Shown: positions 52,680-62,264, numbered from the stretch's first letter. The stretch: 64,000 nt of DNA from GCA-002282575 sp964493995 (GCA_964493995.1 CAZBQD010000002.1:33179-97178); one strand, 5' to 3'. Notes: generated by a model not told the origin, from the sequence alone. Numbers and translations: made by a program.

Positions 52680-54469
52680 AAATTAGCTCCGATACCCAAA
52701 TGCAACCGTGGTTCGTTGGCATTGGGTTGCGAAATGGGAAAAGCCACATCGGCTTTAACATAGCCTACGGGTGTTTTCCAACGCACACCCAGCCCGGCGC
52801 CTTGTTTTAGATGCTGCAACCCCAGCTCCCAATCATTAAACGCATCGCCACTATCGACAAAGGCCGCTAACTGCCAACTCTCGCTAACCGGATGACTGTA
52901 TTCAGCCGAAGCGGCAACGAAATGCTGACCCCCAATCAATACACCCCGCGCATTAGCGGGCGACAAGGCTTCAAAGGCATAGCCTCTCACGGTGGCATCA
53001 CCGCCGGTGTAAAACCTAAGCGGCTTAGGCAATAAATCGAAGTTTTCCACCCAAGTCGAGCCAGCTTGCGCGCGCAATAATAAGCCGCCTGTGCCCAAGG
53101 GCATTAAACCATGAAAATCGATGCGCCCCTGAATGAGAGACGTGGTCGAAAACCAACTGGGGTCGGCCATTTTAACTTCCGCCATCAGCGACCAGCCTTC
53201 GGTGGGGAAAATGGGATCATCGGAATCGCGTTTGGTTAATCTTAATCCGGCAAAAAAGAATTGTCCCTCGCGTGGCTTATCACCGATAAATTCTGTACGT
53301 GAAGTCCATAATTCCGTAAAGACTACCCCTGTCCAGCCATCGTAAAGTTCGCGCACAAAATTAGGACCGACACGAGCGAAACTACCACTCCCCCAACGGT
53401 CATTTTCTTCATATTGCGCTCTAAAACCCCAGTCTAATTTTTCGGTTAAGGGGTTGTCCCAAGGCACAACATAATGGGTTTCTAAAATTTGACGACGCTG
53501 GGCGTATTGCATCATGGCATTGCCATAATGTCCACGACGATTGAACCAATGACGTTTGATATCGGCCCCCACCCGCTCGCCCGTATCGGAACCATAACCT
53601 GCTGAAAAGGCATAAGACATGCGATTGCGCGGTGTTAGCCCAACCTCAATGGGAATGGACGTTTCAGTTTGATTGGCAGGCGCTTGACGAATACGCACCT
53701 CATTAAAATAACCGCTATTAGACAGGTTCTGCGACAGTTGGTTGAGTTGTTCACTATCAAAAGGCTGACCGGCTGAAATGGGTGAATAACGTCGCACAAA
53801 ATCGTCGTGTAAAAAGTTTTGGCTGAATTGAATGTCACCAAAACGATAACGTTTTGCCGTGTCTAGCGTCATCGTTAAATCGGCTTGATGCGTGCTGGGA
53901 TTGACCAGAATTTGCGCTTGGCGATATTCAGCATCGACATAACCGCGCTCCTGCAACCTTTGTGCTAGGCCTTGCTTCGCCTCTTCATAGTGACCATGAT
54001 GCAGCGGCTCTCCCGGTTTCATCGACAGTTTTTGCCAAGCTTGTACAATCACCTCATCCTGCTGACCTTCACCCAACAACTGCTGCTCTACCTGATGGTA
54101 AACAACGGGCTGATTAGCCTGAATGTCTAGTACGGCCGTTTCACAATCGGCGGGTCCAGCCTGTTGAAAACGAGTTTTAATAGTCGGCTCATAATAACCT
54201 AAGGCCTGCAAAGCCTTAATACTCTGCTTGTGGGCGATACGCATCCAAATGCGCTTCTGTACTTCGCTGGCATCACAGGCTAAGGGAGTGCTGACCAGTG
54301 CCTGCACATTGTCTGCCAAAGCACCCTCCACGCCCATTACACGAAGGGACATAGTGCTGGGTGCAGCAGCGGCAGGCTCGGCGGGTGTTTGCGCCCCTGC
54401 TGTTAGGGTCAGGCTAGCTAATAACAGAGCGCAACTTAGGGCTAATTGACGTAAAAGAGTAACTAACAT
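52676..54469 (-). CDS. tamA: translocation and assembly module outer-membrane protein TamA
   Basis: An Omp85-family protein of 597 residues from ATG 54469, with a signal peptide, three POTRA-like repeats (about residues 45-260, e.g. YRFGDIQFSQN) and a C-terminal beta-barrel ending in Phe (HLGIGANF). The barrel carries the GGDATVRGYAFEAL loop (VRGF/Y type) that marks Omp85 proteins. The frame extends twelve codons upstream to a TTG without a ribosome binding site, so ATG 54469 is preferred. It is translationally coupled to tamB. Confidence 0.92.
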   Translation of the reverse strand: MLVTLLRQLALSCALLLASLTLTAGAQTPAEPAAAAPSTMSLRVMGVEGALADNVQALVSTPLACDASEVQKRIWMRIAHKQSIKALQALGYYEPTIKTRFQQAGPADCETAVLDIQANQPVVYHQVEQQLLGEGQQDEVIVQAWQKLSMKPGEPLHHGHYEEAKQGLAQRLQERGYVDAEYRQAQILVNPSTHQADLTMTLDTAKRYRFGDIQFSQNFLHDDFVRRYSPISAGQPFDSEQLNQLSQNLSNSGYFNEVRIRQAPANQTETSIPIEVGLTPRNRMSYAFSAGYGSDTGERVGADIKRHWFNRRGHYGNAMMQYAQRRQILETHYVVPWDNPLTEKLDWGFRAQYEENDRWGSGSFARVGPNFVRELYDGWTGVVFTELWTSRTEFIGDKPREGQFFFAGLRLTKRDSDDPIFPTEGWSLMAEVKMADPSWFSTTSLIQGRIDFHGLMPLGTGGLLLRAQAGSTWVENFDLLPKPLRFYTGGDATVRGYAFEALSPANARGVLIGGQHFVAASAEYSHPVSESWQLAAFVDSGDAFNDWELGLQHLKQGAGLGVRWKTPVGYVKADVAFPISQPNANEPRLHLGIGANF

Positions 54470-54659
54470 GATTGGGATGTTACTTGAGCTGGGCAGTAAA
54501 TGCAAAAAAGCGAGGCGTAAAGGTCATAATAATTTTTTATATAAGCTATTAATATTATGAAAAACCGAATGTCATAAAATAGCGTAACATAGGAGTACGT
54601 GTAAAAAAATACTCATTTTAATTCTCTCAACTCACCAAGGTTCACCAGACAGGAACGTT

Positions 54660-55628
54660 ATGGAACAATTCTTACAAACACGAGACGCATCCAAAACCCT
54701 AATGATGCAAGTGTTACAAGCCTTCAAACAACACAATATCAACCCGACACCCATCAATTATGCGGTTTGGTACGAGTTTTTTCTGGCACGCAACCCAGAG
54801 TTGCAAAAATGTATGAATGAAAGCCTCAAAGCCAAAGACGGTTTCAGTGATGTGGTGGGCTATCGCCTCTATCAATTACACATTAAATCCTTGCCCGAAG
54901 ACTTGGTTCACGTACACGATGAAATTACGGATGCGACCAAAAACTTGGTTCAGTCATTACAAGCCGTCACCGCTCATGTTGACTCTCATATCAGTCTGTT
55001 TAACGCAGAAGAGTCCCATGAAGCGCTCTATCAGCTTAAAGAGACGATTCGAGATACGAAAATTAAAGCCGTTGAAAGCATGAAGAAGGCAGGCAAAATT
55101 GCACAGCAAGTATCGCATGTCTGTAACCACATCACACGCGATCCGGTTACGCGCTTATTTTCTCGCATCAAATTAGATCATGACTATAAATTATTGTGTG
55201 ATAGCGGCGCCAATCCTGGCTTGTTATTAATTGATTTAGATGGTTTTTCTGAAATTAACAAAGTGCATGGTATGCTGGTCGCTGAAAACATTTTAAGGCA
55301 CGTCGCTTCCTTAATCAGAGAAGTCACTTCCGCCAATTTTGCTTATCGCATTGGCGGTCATGATGAATTTTGTATCATGACCGGTGTTGCCATGACTGAC
55401 CCCAGCTTATCGAAAATTGCCAACGACATCACCAAACTTATCAGTGAAATTCGTTTGATTGATAAGAAAACCCAAGCGGTCATTGCCGAAAATATGAGTG
55501 CTACGGCCATTTTATTTGAGGGCACAAAAAACGGATTACAAGCCAGCTACGAAAACGCGAAGAAAGAAATGCGCCTAACCAAACGCAACAAACGACTGGC
55601 TCGTCAGAAACAAGCCGCTGCTAAATAA
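54660..55628 (+). CDS. GGDEF-fold protein with interrupted signature (GGHDEF)
   Basis: The 322-residue soluble protein has a helical N-terminal region (about 1-155) and a C-terminal GGDEF fold (from DPVTRLFSRI). The signature loop reads RIGGHDEF (residues 230-237): a His is inserted between GG and DEF, which should displace the catalytic acidic residues. Other metal positions (LIDLDGFSEIN) are kept. The codons are unambiguous in the sequence. It resembles the gene at 33776 in layout. ATG 54660 follows an AGGAA box. It is a single-gene unit and probably a c-di-GMP effector or regulator rather than a cyclase. Confidence 0.83.
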   Translation: MEQFLQTRDASKTLMMQVLQAFKQHNINPTPINYAVWYEFFLARNPELQKCMNESLKAKDGFSDVVGYRLYQLHIKSLPEDLVHVHDEITDATKNLVQSLQAVTAHVDSHISLFNAEESHEALYQLKETIRDTKIKAVESMKKAGKIAQQVSHVCNHITRDPVTRLFSRIKLDHDYKLLCDSGANPGLLLIDLDGFSEINKVHGMLVAENILRHVASLIREVTSANFAYRIGGHDEFCIMTGVAMTDPSLSKIANDITKLISEIRLIDKKTQAVIAENMSATAILFEGTKNGLQASYENAKKEMRLTKRNKRLARQKQAAAK

Positions 55629-55682
55629 TAGTCGCGCATTGATCCAGACTGAAATGCTGTCGTGGTTCATGACCTTATTAAA

Positions 55683-57710
55683 TTAACTGGCGAGCCATTC
55701 ACTAAAGGGTTTAGGGCGACCAAAATGATAGCCTTGAGCATAGTGAACACCGTTCGCTTTTAAGCGTTCGACGACGGCTTCATTCTCGACAAACTCAGCA
55801 ACGGTCAGTTGACCTCTCAAATTGGCGAGTTTCACCATGAAATTGACCATGGTTTCATCCATCGGGTCATCGACAATGGAAACAATAAACGAACCATCGA
55901 TTTTAATGATGTCAAAAGGCAGTCGTTTGAGATAGTCAAAGGATGCCATACCGCTGCCAAAGTCATCTAAAGCGAAGCGGATACCGTGTGATTTACAGAA
56001 TTCGATTAATGAGCGCGCCTGTTCAAAGTTACGCACTGCGGTGGTTTCGGTCACTTCCAATGTCAATTTGTGCCAAGGGAAATCGAAGGTAGCGAGGGCT
56101 TTTTCAATGGTGGCTCTGAAGTCGGGATGAACCAAGGCTGCGCCCGTCACATTAATATCGACAAAGCCCAGGCGTTCTAAATGTTGTGGCGATGAACAAG
56201 CCTGCTCAAGGTAGTTCCACAACACCCAAGTGTCGAGTCGCAGTAATTCCCCATAGCGTTCGGCTGCGGGCAAGAAAACACCCGGATTAACAATTTGGTT
56301 AGCTGCATCGCGCAAACGAATCAAGACTTCATAATGCAATAATCCATCATCAACATCAGGATGAATGGCCGCCAAGGTTTGCGCCCAAAGTTCAAAACGT
56401 TCAGGCCCTTTACCTAATGCCGAACGAACTTGGTTCAGCGCAATGACATCGCGCTGATGCCCCTGAACATCCTGATCGTCTTCCTTAAACCAGTGCAACC
56501 TGTCTCGACCCAGCGATTTAGCGGTGTAACAGGCGGTATCAGCGGCTTGATAAAGCCACATTAACGGCATATCAGCTCGGGTAACTTCAACTATGCCAAC
56601 GCTTGCGCCCACTTGGAAAGGCTGAGCTTCCCACATAAAGCGTCTTTCACGAATCAAATCAATCAAGCTTTGTAATTGTGTTTGCGCCCAACGACTATCG
56701 AGCAACCAAATACCAAATTCATCACCACCCAAACGACCAACAAAAGCACCTTCTGGAAGCCACTCTTCTAACCATCGCGCCAATTGACGCAGGTAAACGT
56801 CACCCGCATTATGCCCTACGGTATCGTTGATGAGCTTGAACTGGTCTAAGTCTAAGTAAGCATAAACCGGTTTTATCTCAGAGGTGTTTTGTTGCAGCCT
56901 TAATAACTGATCTTGCACACAGGCATCAAATCCAGAGCGATTGAGCAATCCCGTTAAGCTGTCGTGACTGGCTAGATAAGCCTTTTCAGAGAGCTCACTT
57001 TGTAGGGCATGCATACTTTCAGCAATGCGCTGCTCCAGTTTGTTAAATCCTCGATAGAGTTGTTTGACTTCGTCGCTTTCATCGGCAATATTTAGCTGTA
57101 ATACGCCTGTTTCCGCTTCGGGACGATTCATCGCCAAAACCAGTGAATCGAACGGCTGTAAGAAAGTGCGGGCAACGCGCTGTGCCAGCGGTATCGCCAT
57201 CAGCAGCATGAGCGGAATCAGCCACAAATCGGCGAGCAAATTGCTAAAAAGACGTTGTGCTAAGGGCTCGCGTTGATAAAAGTAAATGGCTTTACCCAAT
57301 ACTTGCCCCGACAAGATCACGTCGGAAGACAACCAAAACTCACCGTGCATAAAAGCACTGAGAGCAGAACCTTCTAATTCACGAAAATCGGTGGTTAGCT
57401 CGCTGCTACGGAACAAGGCATTACCCTGTGGGTCGTAAACCCAAATGCCTTGTAATTCCTTAAGCATGGTCAGTTTTTCCACAAACCCCACGGCAACATC
57501 AGGATTACCCGTCAGCAATAACTCAGCAAGGTCATTGGTTAAGAAATGGTGCACCATTTCACTTTGTTGCTTGACCTTAGTTTGCTCTCTGGGTAAGGAA
57601 AGCGCATCTAACAGTAGCGTCGTGATGACCATAAATGCTAGCGCAATACCGGCAATTAATAACACCAAACGCTTGCGTAACGACCAATTACGATAGTTAA
57701 TCCAGCTCAT
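55683..57710 (-). CDS. membrane GGDEF-EAL protein with EVL variant
   Basis: This 675-residue protein has two membrane helices (about 13-33 and 163-177) with a periplasmic domain between them, a HAMP-like linker (about 180-235), GGDEF (intact, 328-332, no RxxD inhibitory site in front) and an EAL domain. In the EAL domain the signature reads EVL (461-463) instead of EAL. The other residues (EVTETTAV, DDFGSGMAS, KIDGSF) are kept, and EVL is a tolerated variant in some active enzymes. The fold is reminiscent of LapD/GcbC-like receptors. It lies 15 bp after the rhodanese gene. Confidence 0.88.
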   Translation of the reverse strand: MSWINYRNWSLRKRLVLLIAGIALAFMVITTLLLDALSLPREQTKVKQQSEMVHHFLTNDLAELLLTGNPDVAVGFVEKLTMLKELQGIWVYDPQGNALFRSSELTTDFRELEGSALSAFMHGEFWLSSDVILSGQVLGKAIYFYQREPLAQRLFSNLLADLWLIPLMLLMAIPLAQRVARTFLQPFDSLVLAMNRPEAETGVLQLNIADESDEVKQLYRGFNKLEQRIAESMHALQSELSEKAYLASHDSLTGLLNRSGFDACVQDQLLRLQQNTSEIKPVYAYLDLDQFKLINDTVGHNAGDVYLRQLARWLEEWLPEGAFVGRLGGDEFGIWLLDSRWAQTQLQSLIDLIRERRFMWEAQPFQVGASVGIVEVTRADMPLMWLYQAADTACYTAKSLGRDRLHWFKEDDQDVQGHQRDVIALNQVRSALGKGPERFELWAQTLAAIHPDVDDGLLHYEVLIRLRDAANQIVNPGVFLPAAERYGELLRLDTWVLWNYLEQACSSPQHLERLGFVDINVTGAALVHPDFRATIEKALATFDFPWHKLTLEVTETTAVRNFEQARSLIEFCKSHGIRFALDDFGSGMASFDYLKRLPFDIIKIDGSFIVSIVDDPMDETMVNFMVKLANLRGQLTVAEFVENEAVVERLKANGVHYAQGYHFGRPKPFSEWLAS

Positions 57711-57725
57711 AGCAAGGGGTGTCGT

Positions 57726-58589
57726 TTATTCTTTGGGTTTAGCTTCGACAATTGGCAAAGCTAAATCGTTACCCCACTCTTGCCATGAAGCATCGTAGTT
57801 AGCGACATCAAAGCCCATTTCACGCATAATCAAATATTCTAGGGCAGATTGGTCGCCCATAATGCAGTAGACAATGACCTTTTTATCGCGCGGAACCTTG
57901 GCGTAAAGCTCTTTCAATTCGTTCATCGGGCGCAATAATCCGGTCGCAGGGTCGATGTTCAAACGAAAATCAATATTCCAGGCGTTCGGAATGTGTCCTG
58001 CACGTTTCGCTTCCGATTTAAGACCTTGATAATGTTCAACTTCACGCGCATCAATGAGTGTGAAGGCATCGGTTTTGTTACTGGCCAATAAGGTGGTTAG
58101 GCGTGTTGCCAAACGATCGGGATTAATACTGGGGACATAATTACTGGTTATCACATTAGGTTTGTCTTGCGTGATGCTCATGCCCGCTTGTTGCCATGCT
58201 TTCAAACCACCATCAAGCAGTTTAACGTTTTTATGACCGTAGACTTCTAAAGTCCACAAAATACGTGAGGCCTGCAACATGCCGCCCCCATCGTACGCGA
58301 CGACTAAATCGTCGTTGCGGATACCGGCACTGCTGAATAAGGCTTTGGCCTTGTCTAAGGTGATGACACGACCCGTCGTACCAAATTCAACGAAGGTTGC
58401 GGTAAAGGGCATGCTGATGGCATTGGGTAAATGACCTTCGTCATAAAACTTAGCCGGACGCGCATCAATTAATACCACACGCTGTTGTTCGCTGATTTTG
58501 GCCAGTTCAGCGGCGCTGATACGAAAACCATCGGCGGCAAAGGCTTGCCAACTGAACAAAGTGATTACAAAAGCCCAGATCAATTCCAT
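57726..58589 (-). CDS. exported tandem-rhodanese sulfurtransferase
   Basis: A 287-residue protein with a signal peptide (ending WQAFA-ADG) and two rhodanese domains (about 25-135 and 150-280). The active Cys is in the second domain, VYCIMGDQSALEY, while the first domain lacks a cysteine in the matching loop, as in classical thiosulfate sulfurtransferases. The loop CIMGDQ differs from the CRKGVT and CGSGVT forms, so thiosulfate versus mercaptopyruvate as donor cannot be told. It is predicted to be periplasmic, in line with a sulfur-oxidising life style. ATG 58589 has a GGAG box. Confidence 0.88.
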   Translation of the reverse strand: MELIWAFVITLFSWQAFAADGFRISAAELAKISEQQRVVLIDARPAKFYDEGHLPNAISMPFTATFVEFGTTGRVITLDKAKALFSSAGIRNDDLVVAYDGGGMLQASRILWTLEVYGHKNVKLLDGGLKAWQQAGMSITQDKPNVITSNYVPSINPDRLATRLTTLLASNKTDAFTLIDAREVEHYQGLKSEAKRAGHIPNAWNIDFRLNIDPATGLLRPMNELKELYAKVPRDKKVIVYCIMGDQSALEYLIMREMGFDVANYDASWQEWGNDLALPIVEAKPKE

Positions 58590-58733
58590 CGTATCATCTC
58601 CGCTATGCAGGATTGTTATTTCGAAGTCAGTTTATCACAAAAAAATGTCAGATTTGGATAATGCTAAACGAATAAGCTAAAATCCTTCATTGTTTTATTT
58701 TGACGAAGCTTTGTAAAATACCAACGGGAAGGA

Positions 58734-58806
58734 GTTGTAAGGGTACAACCACTCAATAAACCATTACAAGCAGTCTGAATGAGCAGCTTAACTGCTGTTT
58801 CAGACT
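58734..58806 (+). promoter_or_regulatory. two hairpins in the leader of the yffB-like gene
   Basis: GTTGTA-AGGG-TACAAC (58734-58749) is a perfect small hairpin. It is followed by a 15-bp-arm hairpin, AGTCTGAATGAGCAG / CTGCTGTTTCAGACT, with loop CTTAA and one two-base mismatch (58772-58806). No T-run follows, so it is not a simple terminator. It lies 25-97 bp before the start of the plus-strand gene and may be a structured leader. Confidence 0.5.
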
Positions 58807-58830
58807 CAACATCAATTAGGATATGATTGC

Positions 58831-59196
58831 ATGCAAACCGATTATTGTCTCTATGGCATTCCAAATTGTGATACCGTTAAAAAAGCGCGTGCTTGGTTAG
58901 CGCAACAAGCCATAACGGTCGAGTTCATCGACTTCAAAAAACAGCCTCCAACGACTGAACAACTCACACACTGGTCTCGTCAGTTGGGCTGGCAGAATTT
59001 ACTGAAAAAAACAGGAACAACCTGGCGAAACCTAGCAGACATTGAGCGTGAACACCTAGATGAAGCGAAAGCCATTGCCTTAATGCAGCAACACATCAAC
59101 CTGATTAAGCGCCCTTTGTTATTAAAAGGCGATCAAGTGATGTTGGCTGGCTTTAAGCAAGCGGAATGGGAAGCTTACTTTGCTGGCTTATCATGA
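58831..59196 (+). CDS. ArsC/Spx-like thioredoxin-fold protein (YffB type)
   Basis: The 121-residue protein has the ArsC-family fold: LYGIPNCDTVKKARAWL with a single N-terminal cysteine (Cys13), then the KRPLLLKGD segment typical of YffB/Spx-like proteins. It lacks the second and third Cys of arsenate reductases that use a relay, so a glutathione-dependent reductase or a non-catalytic role is likelier than arsenate detoxification. It has a leader of over 100 nt with hairpins and is 45 bp before the SulP gene. Confidence 0.85.
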   Translation: MQTDYCLYGIPNCDTVKKARAWLAQQAITVEFIDFKKQPPTTEQLTHWSRQLGWQNLLKKTGTTWRNLADIEREHLDEAKAIALMQQHINLIKRPLLLKGDQVMLAGFKQAEWEAYFAGLS

Positions 59197-59241
59197 TTAG
59201 CACCGTCTGCTACTCAGCTCAACGTTCATAGGAAATATATA

Positions 59242-60780
59242 ATGAATCCTCACTGGTCATCGCATAAAACCAATGTGTTAGCCGGCATTACCGTTGCCAT
59301 GGCCTTAGTGCCAGAAGCCCTGGCTTTCGCGATTGTGGCGGGTGTTCACCCCATGGCGGGCTTGTTTGCCGTGGTGATTGTCGCTTTTATTACCGCTGCT
59401 TTTGGTGGTCGCCCTGGTATGGTATCAGCTGCCGCTGGTTCCTTGGCGGTGGTGATGACAGCACTGGTGGTTCAGCATGGTGTCGAATATCTTTTTGCTG
59501 CAGTGATTGGTATGGGCATCATTCAATTGATTATTGGCTGGCAAAAATGGGGGCGTTTTATTCGCATGGTGCCTGCTCCCGTCATGCTCGGTTTTGTTAA
59601 CGGCTTGGCGTTAATCATTTTTATGGCGCAAATACCATCATTTAAAGATGATGCGGGTAATTGGTTGCAAGGTGCTACTTTATGGCAATTGTTGGCGGCT
59701 GTGGCTGCAACTATGGCCATTATTTATCTATTACCTCGCTTAACCAAAGCCATTCCATCGGCATTGGCGGCGATTGTGCTGGTCACACTGGCTGTGGTTG
59801 CTTTAGGTTGGGATTTACGTACTGTGGTCGATATTGCCGATATGGAAAGCAGCCTTTCTGTATTGGTATTGGGTGATCCTAACAACCCTGCACTGAATGG
59901 TTTTCATCTGCCGATGATTCCTTTCACATGGGAAAGCTTTATTATCGTTGCCCCTTATGCGTTGATTTTAGCGATTATTGGCACGGTTGAGTCCTTGCTC
60001 ACCATGACCTTAATTGATGACATAACCCAAACGCGCGGTCAAGGCAATCGGGAATGTCTGGCTCTGGGTTCGGCGAACGTGGTTGCAGGACTATTTGGTA
60101 CCATGGGGGGCTGTGCGCTCATTGGTCAGTCGATGATCAACACCAAATCGGGGGGTACTGGACGCTTGTCGGGCATTACCGCAGCCTTGGTGGTTTTGCT
60201 ATTCATTTTGGTATTGTCTGATTTAATCGAGCAAATCCCCATTGCTGCGCTCGTTGGTTTAATGTTCTTTGTCGTCATTGCGACCTTTGAATGGTCGAGC
60301 ATGGCCATTCTGCGTGGCATGAGTAAAGCAGATGCGCTCATCGTTGTCATTGTTACGACACTCACTGTCGTGTTTGATTTGGCCATTGGCGTCATTGCTG
60401 GGGTGATTATTGCAGCCTTGGTTTTTGCTTGGCAACATGCACAAAAAGTGATGCTAGACCGAAAAGTACAACCCGATGGCAAGGTCATTTACCACGTGCA
60501 CGGCCCCTTGTTTTTTGCTTCGGCACACAGTTTTAGCGAACAGTTTGCCATTGATGATGACCCTGAGTGCGTTAAAATTGATTTTAAATACTCGCGCGTT
60601 TACGATTATACGGGCGTTGAAGCCATTGATAAGCTAACGGAACGTTATCAAGCCAAAGGCAAGAAATTAGTCTTAAAGCACTTAAGCCCTGAATGCCAAG
60701 CACTACTTACCAAAGCGAAAGAGCTGGTGGAAGTGAATGTTTCCGAAGATCCGCATTATCACGTATCTATGAATCGATAA
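59242..60780 (+). CDS. SulP-family transporter with STAS domain (possible bicarbonate uptake)
   Basis: The 512-residue protein has about 12 membrane helices in the SulP arrangement, opening GITVAMALVPEALAFAIVAG, a central RECLALGSANVVAGLFG motif and a C-terminal STAS domain (about 405-505, KIDFKYSRVYDYTGVEA). SulP members in autotrophic sulfur bacteria can import bicarbonate, and the VPEALAFAIVAG opening resembles BicA-type relatives; sulfate remains possible. It precedes a CPA2 antiporter gene by 26 bp, which would suit sodium-coupled uptake. An AGGAAA box precedes ATG 59242. Confidence 0.86.
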   Translation: MNPHWSSHKTNVLAGITVAMALVPEALAFAIVAGVHPMAGLFAVVIVAFITAAFGGRPGMVSAAAGSLAVVMTALVVQHGVEYLFAAVIGMGIIQLIIGWQKWGRFIRMVPAPVMLGFVNGLALIIFMAQIPSFKDDAGNWLQGATLWQLLAAVAATMAIIYLLPRLTKAIPSALAAIVLVTLAVVALGWDLRTVVDIADMESSLSVLVLGDPNNPALNGFHLPMIPFTWESFIIVAPYALILAIIGTVESLLTMTLIDDITQTRGQGNRECLALGSANVVAGLFGTMGGCALIGQSMINTKSGGTGRLSGITAALVVLLFILVLSDLIEQIPIAALVGLMFFVVIATFEWSSMAILRGMSKADALIVVIVTTLTVVFDLAIGVIAGVIIAALVFAWQHAQKVMLDRKVQPDGKVIYHVHGPLFFASAHSFSEQFAIDDDPECVKIDFKYSRVYDYTGVEAIDKLTERYQAKGKKLVLKHLSPECQALLTKAKELVEVNVSEDPHYHVSMNR

Positions 60781-60806
60781 ATTGAACAACTAGAGGCAAC
60801 TAAACT

Positions 60807-62024
60807 ATGCATGAATCGGTTTTTCAACAATTTGCCTTATTACTGATTATTGCTGCGATTGCGGGCGCCATCGCGACGCGGTTAAAGCAGCCCGTAATTA
60901 TTGCCTATATTTTAGTGGGTATTATTGTCGGTCCCGTTGGCTTTGCTTTAGTGACAGCACACGATCAGATTGAATTACTGGCTAAAATTGGTGTGACGGT
61001 TCTGCTGTTCCTAGTTGGACTTAAACTGGATATTCAACACGTTAAGCATATTGGCCCTGTGGCACTGGCCACTGGCTTAGGACAATTGTTATTCACCATT
61101 GTTATTGGGTTTTTCATTACCCTACTTTTAGGCAAGGATTGGATGACGGCACTCTACGTCGCTATCGCCCTTACTTTCTCTAGCACCATTATTGTCATTA
61201 AATTGTTATCCGATAAACGTGAACTGGATTCGCTACATGGTCGTATCGCCATTGGCTTCTTAATTGTGCAAGATGTGGCCGTGGTAATCGCCATGATGAT
61301 GGTGAGTACGCTACAAGAAAGCGGATTAGAAGAAAGTTCTCTGGCATTAGAGATAGCGATTATCGCTGCTAAATTAGTTGCCGTGGCGGTTGTTGTCTTT
61401 TTGCTGATGCGCTTCGTGCTACCTTGGTTGATGCGCTATGTGGCGCAGTCGCAAGAATTACTACTGGTATTTGCCGTTGCTTGGGGCGTCGCTTTATCGA
61501 GTGCTGGGCAGCTGATCGGTTTTTCAATGGAAGCAGGCGCGTTTATTGCTGGTTTCTCGTTGGCTTCTAACGTGTATCGCGATGCCATCAGTGCTCGACT
61601 GGGCGGAATTCGTGACTTTTTGCTACTCTTCTTCTTTGTGGAATTGGGCAGTCAGCTCGACTTTAGTTCACTGAGTGAAGAATTATTGTCGGCCGTTATT
61701 CTGTCGCTGTTCGTACTCATCGGCAATCCTTTAATTGTCATGACGATTATGGGATATATGGGTTATCGAAAACGTACCGGTTTTATGGCAGGATTAACCG
61801 TCGCGCAAATTAGCGAGTTTTTCATTATTTTTGTTGCCATGGGCATTAGCTTGGGTCATGTCGGTCAGGATGCCTTAGGGCTAACCACATTGGTTGGTAT
61901 TGTGACTATTGCCGTGTCCACTTACATGATTATTTACGCCCAAACCCTCTACCGCTGGTTCGCGCCTTACCTGTCGTTTGGAGTGTCAACCCTTTTTCGT
62001 ACAAGGAATCTGGTTTTTATCTAA
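60807..62024 (+). CDS. CPA2 cation:proton antiporter, C-terminus cut by an IS3-family element
   Basis: The frame is a KefB/RosB-type antiporter: twelve to thirteen helices with RLKQPVIIAYILVG, an ALTFSSTIIVIKLL motif, FLIVQDVAVV and GAFIAGFSLA. It breaks off after the membrane domain. From codon 393 on, the sequence is the end of an insertion element, which supplies about twelve foreign residues and a stop. Relatives continue with a TrkA-N regulatory domain, so the intact protein was probably longer. The shortened product may still be a transporter without nucleotide control. It is listed as CDS because all membrane helices remain. Confidence 0.85.
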   Translation: MHESVFQQFALLLIIAAIAGAIATRLKQPVIIAYILVGIIVGPVGFALVTAHDQIELLAKIGVTVLLFLVGLKLDIQHVKHIGPVALATGLGQLLFTIVIGFFITLLLGKDWMTALYVAIALTFSSTIIVIKLLSDKRELDSLHGRIAIGFLIVQDVAVVIAMMMVSTLQESGLEESSLALEIAIIAAKLVAVAVVVFLLMRFVLPWLMRYVAQSQELLLVFAVAWGVALSSAGQLIGFSMEAGAFIAGFSLASNVYRDAISARLGGIRDFLLLFFFVELGSQLDFSSLSEELLSAVILSLFVLIGNPLIVMTIMGYMGYRKRTGFMAGLTVAQISEFFIIFVAMGISLGHVGQDALGLTTLVGIVTIAVSTYMIIYAQTLYRWFAPYLSFGVSTLFRTRNLVFI

Positions 62025-62226
62025 AAGCTTTGCCGTCTCACGTTGACGCTGTTCAAACAGCTCAGGCGGCAAGTAATTGTTCTTACTGTGTGGTCGGACA
62101 TGATTAAAATGTCCGATATAATCGCTGACTAGCAGGCGCATCTGTTGTGCTGTAACTAAACTAGGTTGTCGATACACCATTTCAACTTTGAGTGTTTTGA
62201 AAAAGCTTTCCGCTACCGCATTATCC
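61984..62226 (-). mobile_element. IS3-family element, fragment
   Basis: The element end TGTCAACCCTTTTTC starts at 61984, inside the antiporter gene. The transposase frame reads leftward and stops 2 bp from that end. The other side is cut at 62226 by the inverted repeat of the Tn3-family transposon, so the rest of the element should lie beyond the transposon, outside this window. Confidence 0.82.
61986..62226 (-). pseudogene. IS3-family transposase (OrfB) C-terminal fragment
   Basis: About 80 codons remain: DNAVAESFFKTLKVE, with the catalytic Glu of the DDE triad, then YIGHFNHVRPHS and the PPELFEQ tail typical of IS3-group OrfB. The N-terminal part of the apparent frame (62227-62303) is transposon sequence, not IS sequence. 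The fragment lacks the two catalytic Asp residues and cannot be active in this form. Confidence 0.85.
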
Positions 62227-62264
62227 GGGGCCGTCTCAGAAAACGGAAAAAATCGTACGCTAAG
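62227..62264. repeat. 38-bp terminal inverted repeat of a Tn3-family transposon
   Basis: It begins GGGGCCGTCTCAGAAAACGG and ends ATCGTACGCTAAG, the 38-bp end of the Tn21/Tn501/Tn5393-type branch. It contains the tnpA stop codon. The five bases just outside, TATCC (62222-62226), are the expected target duplication. Confidence 0.93.
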
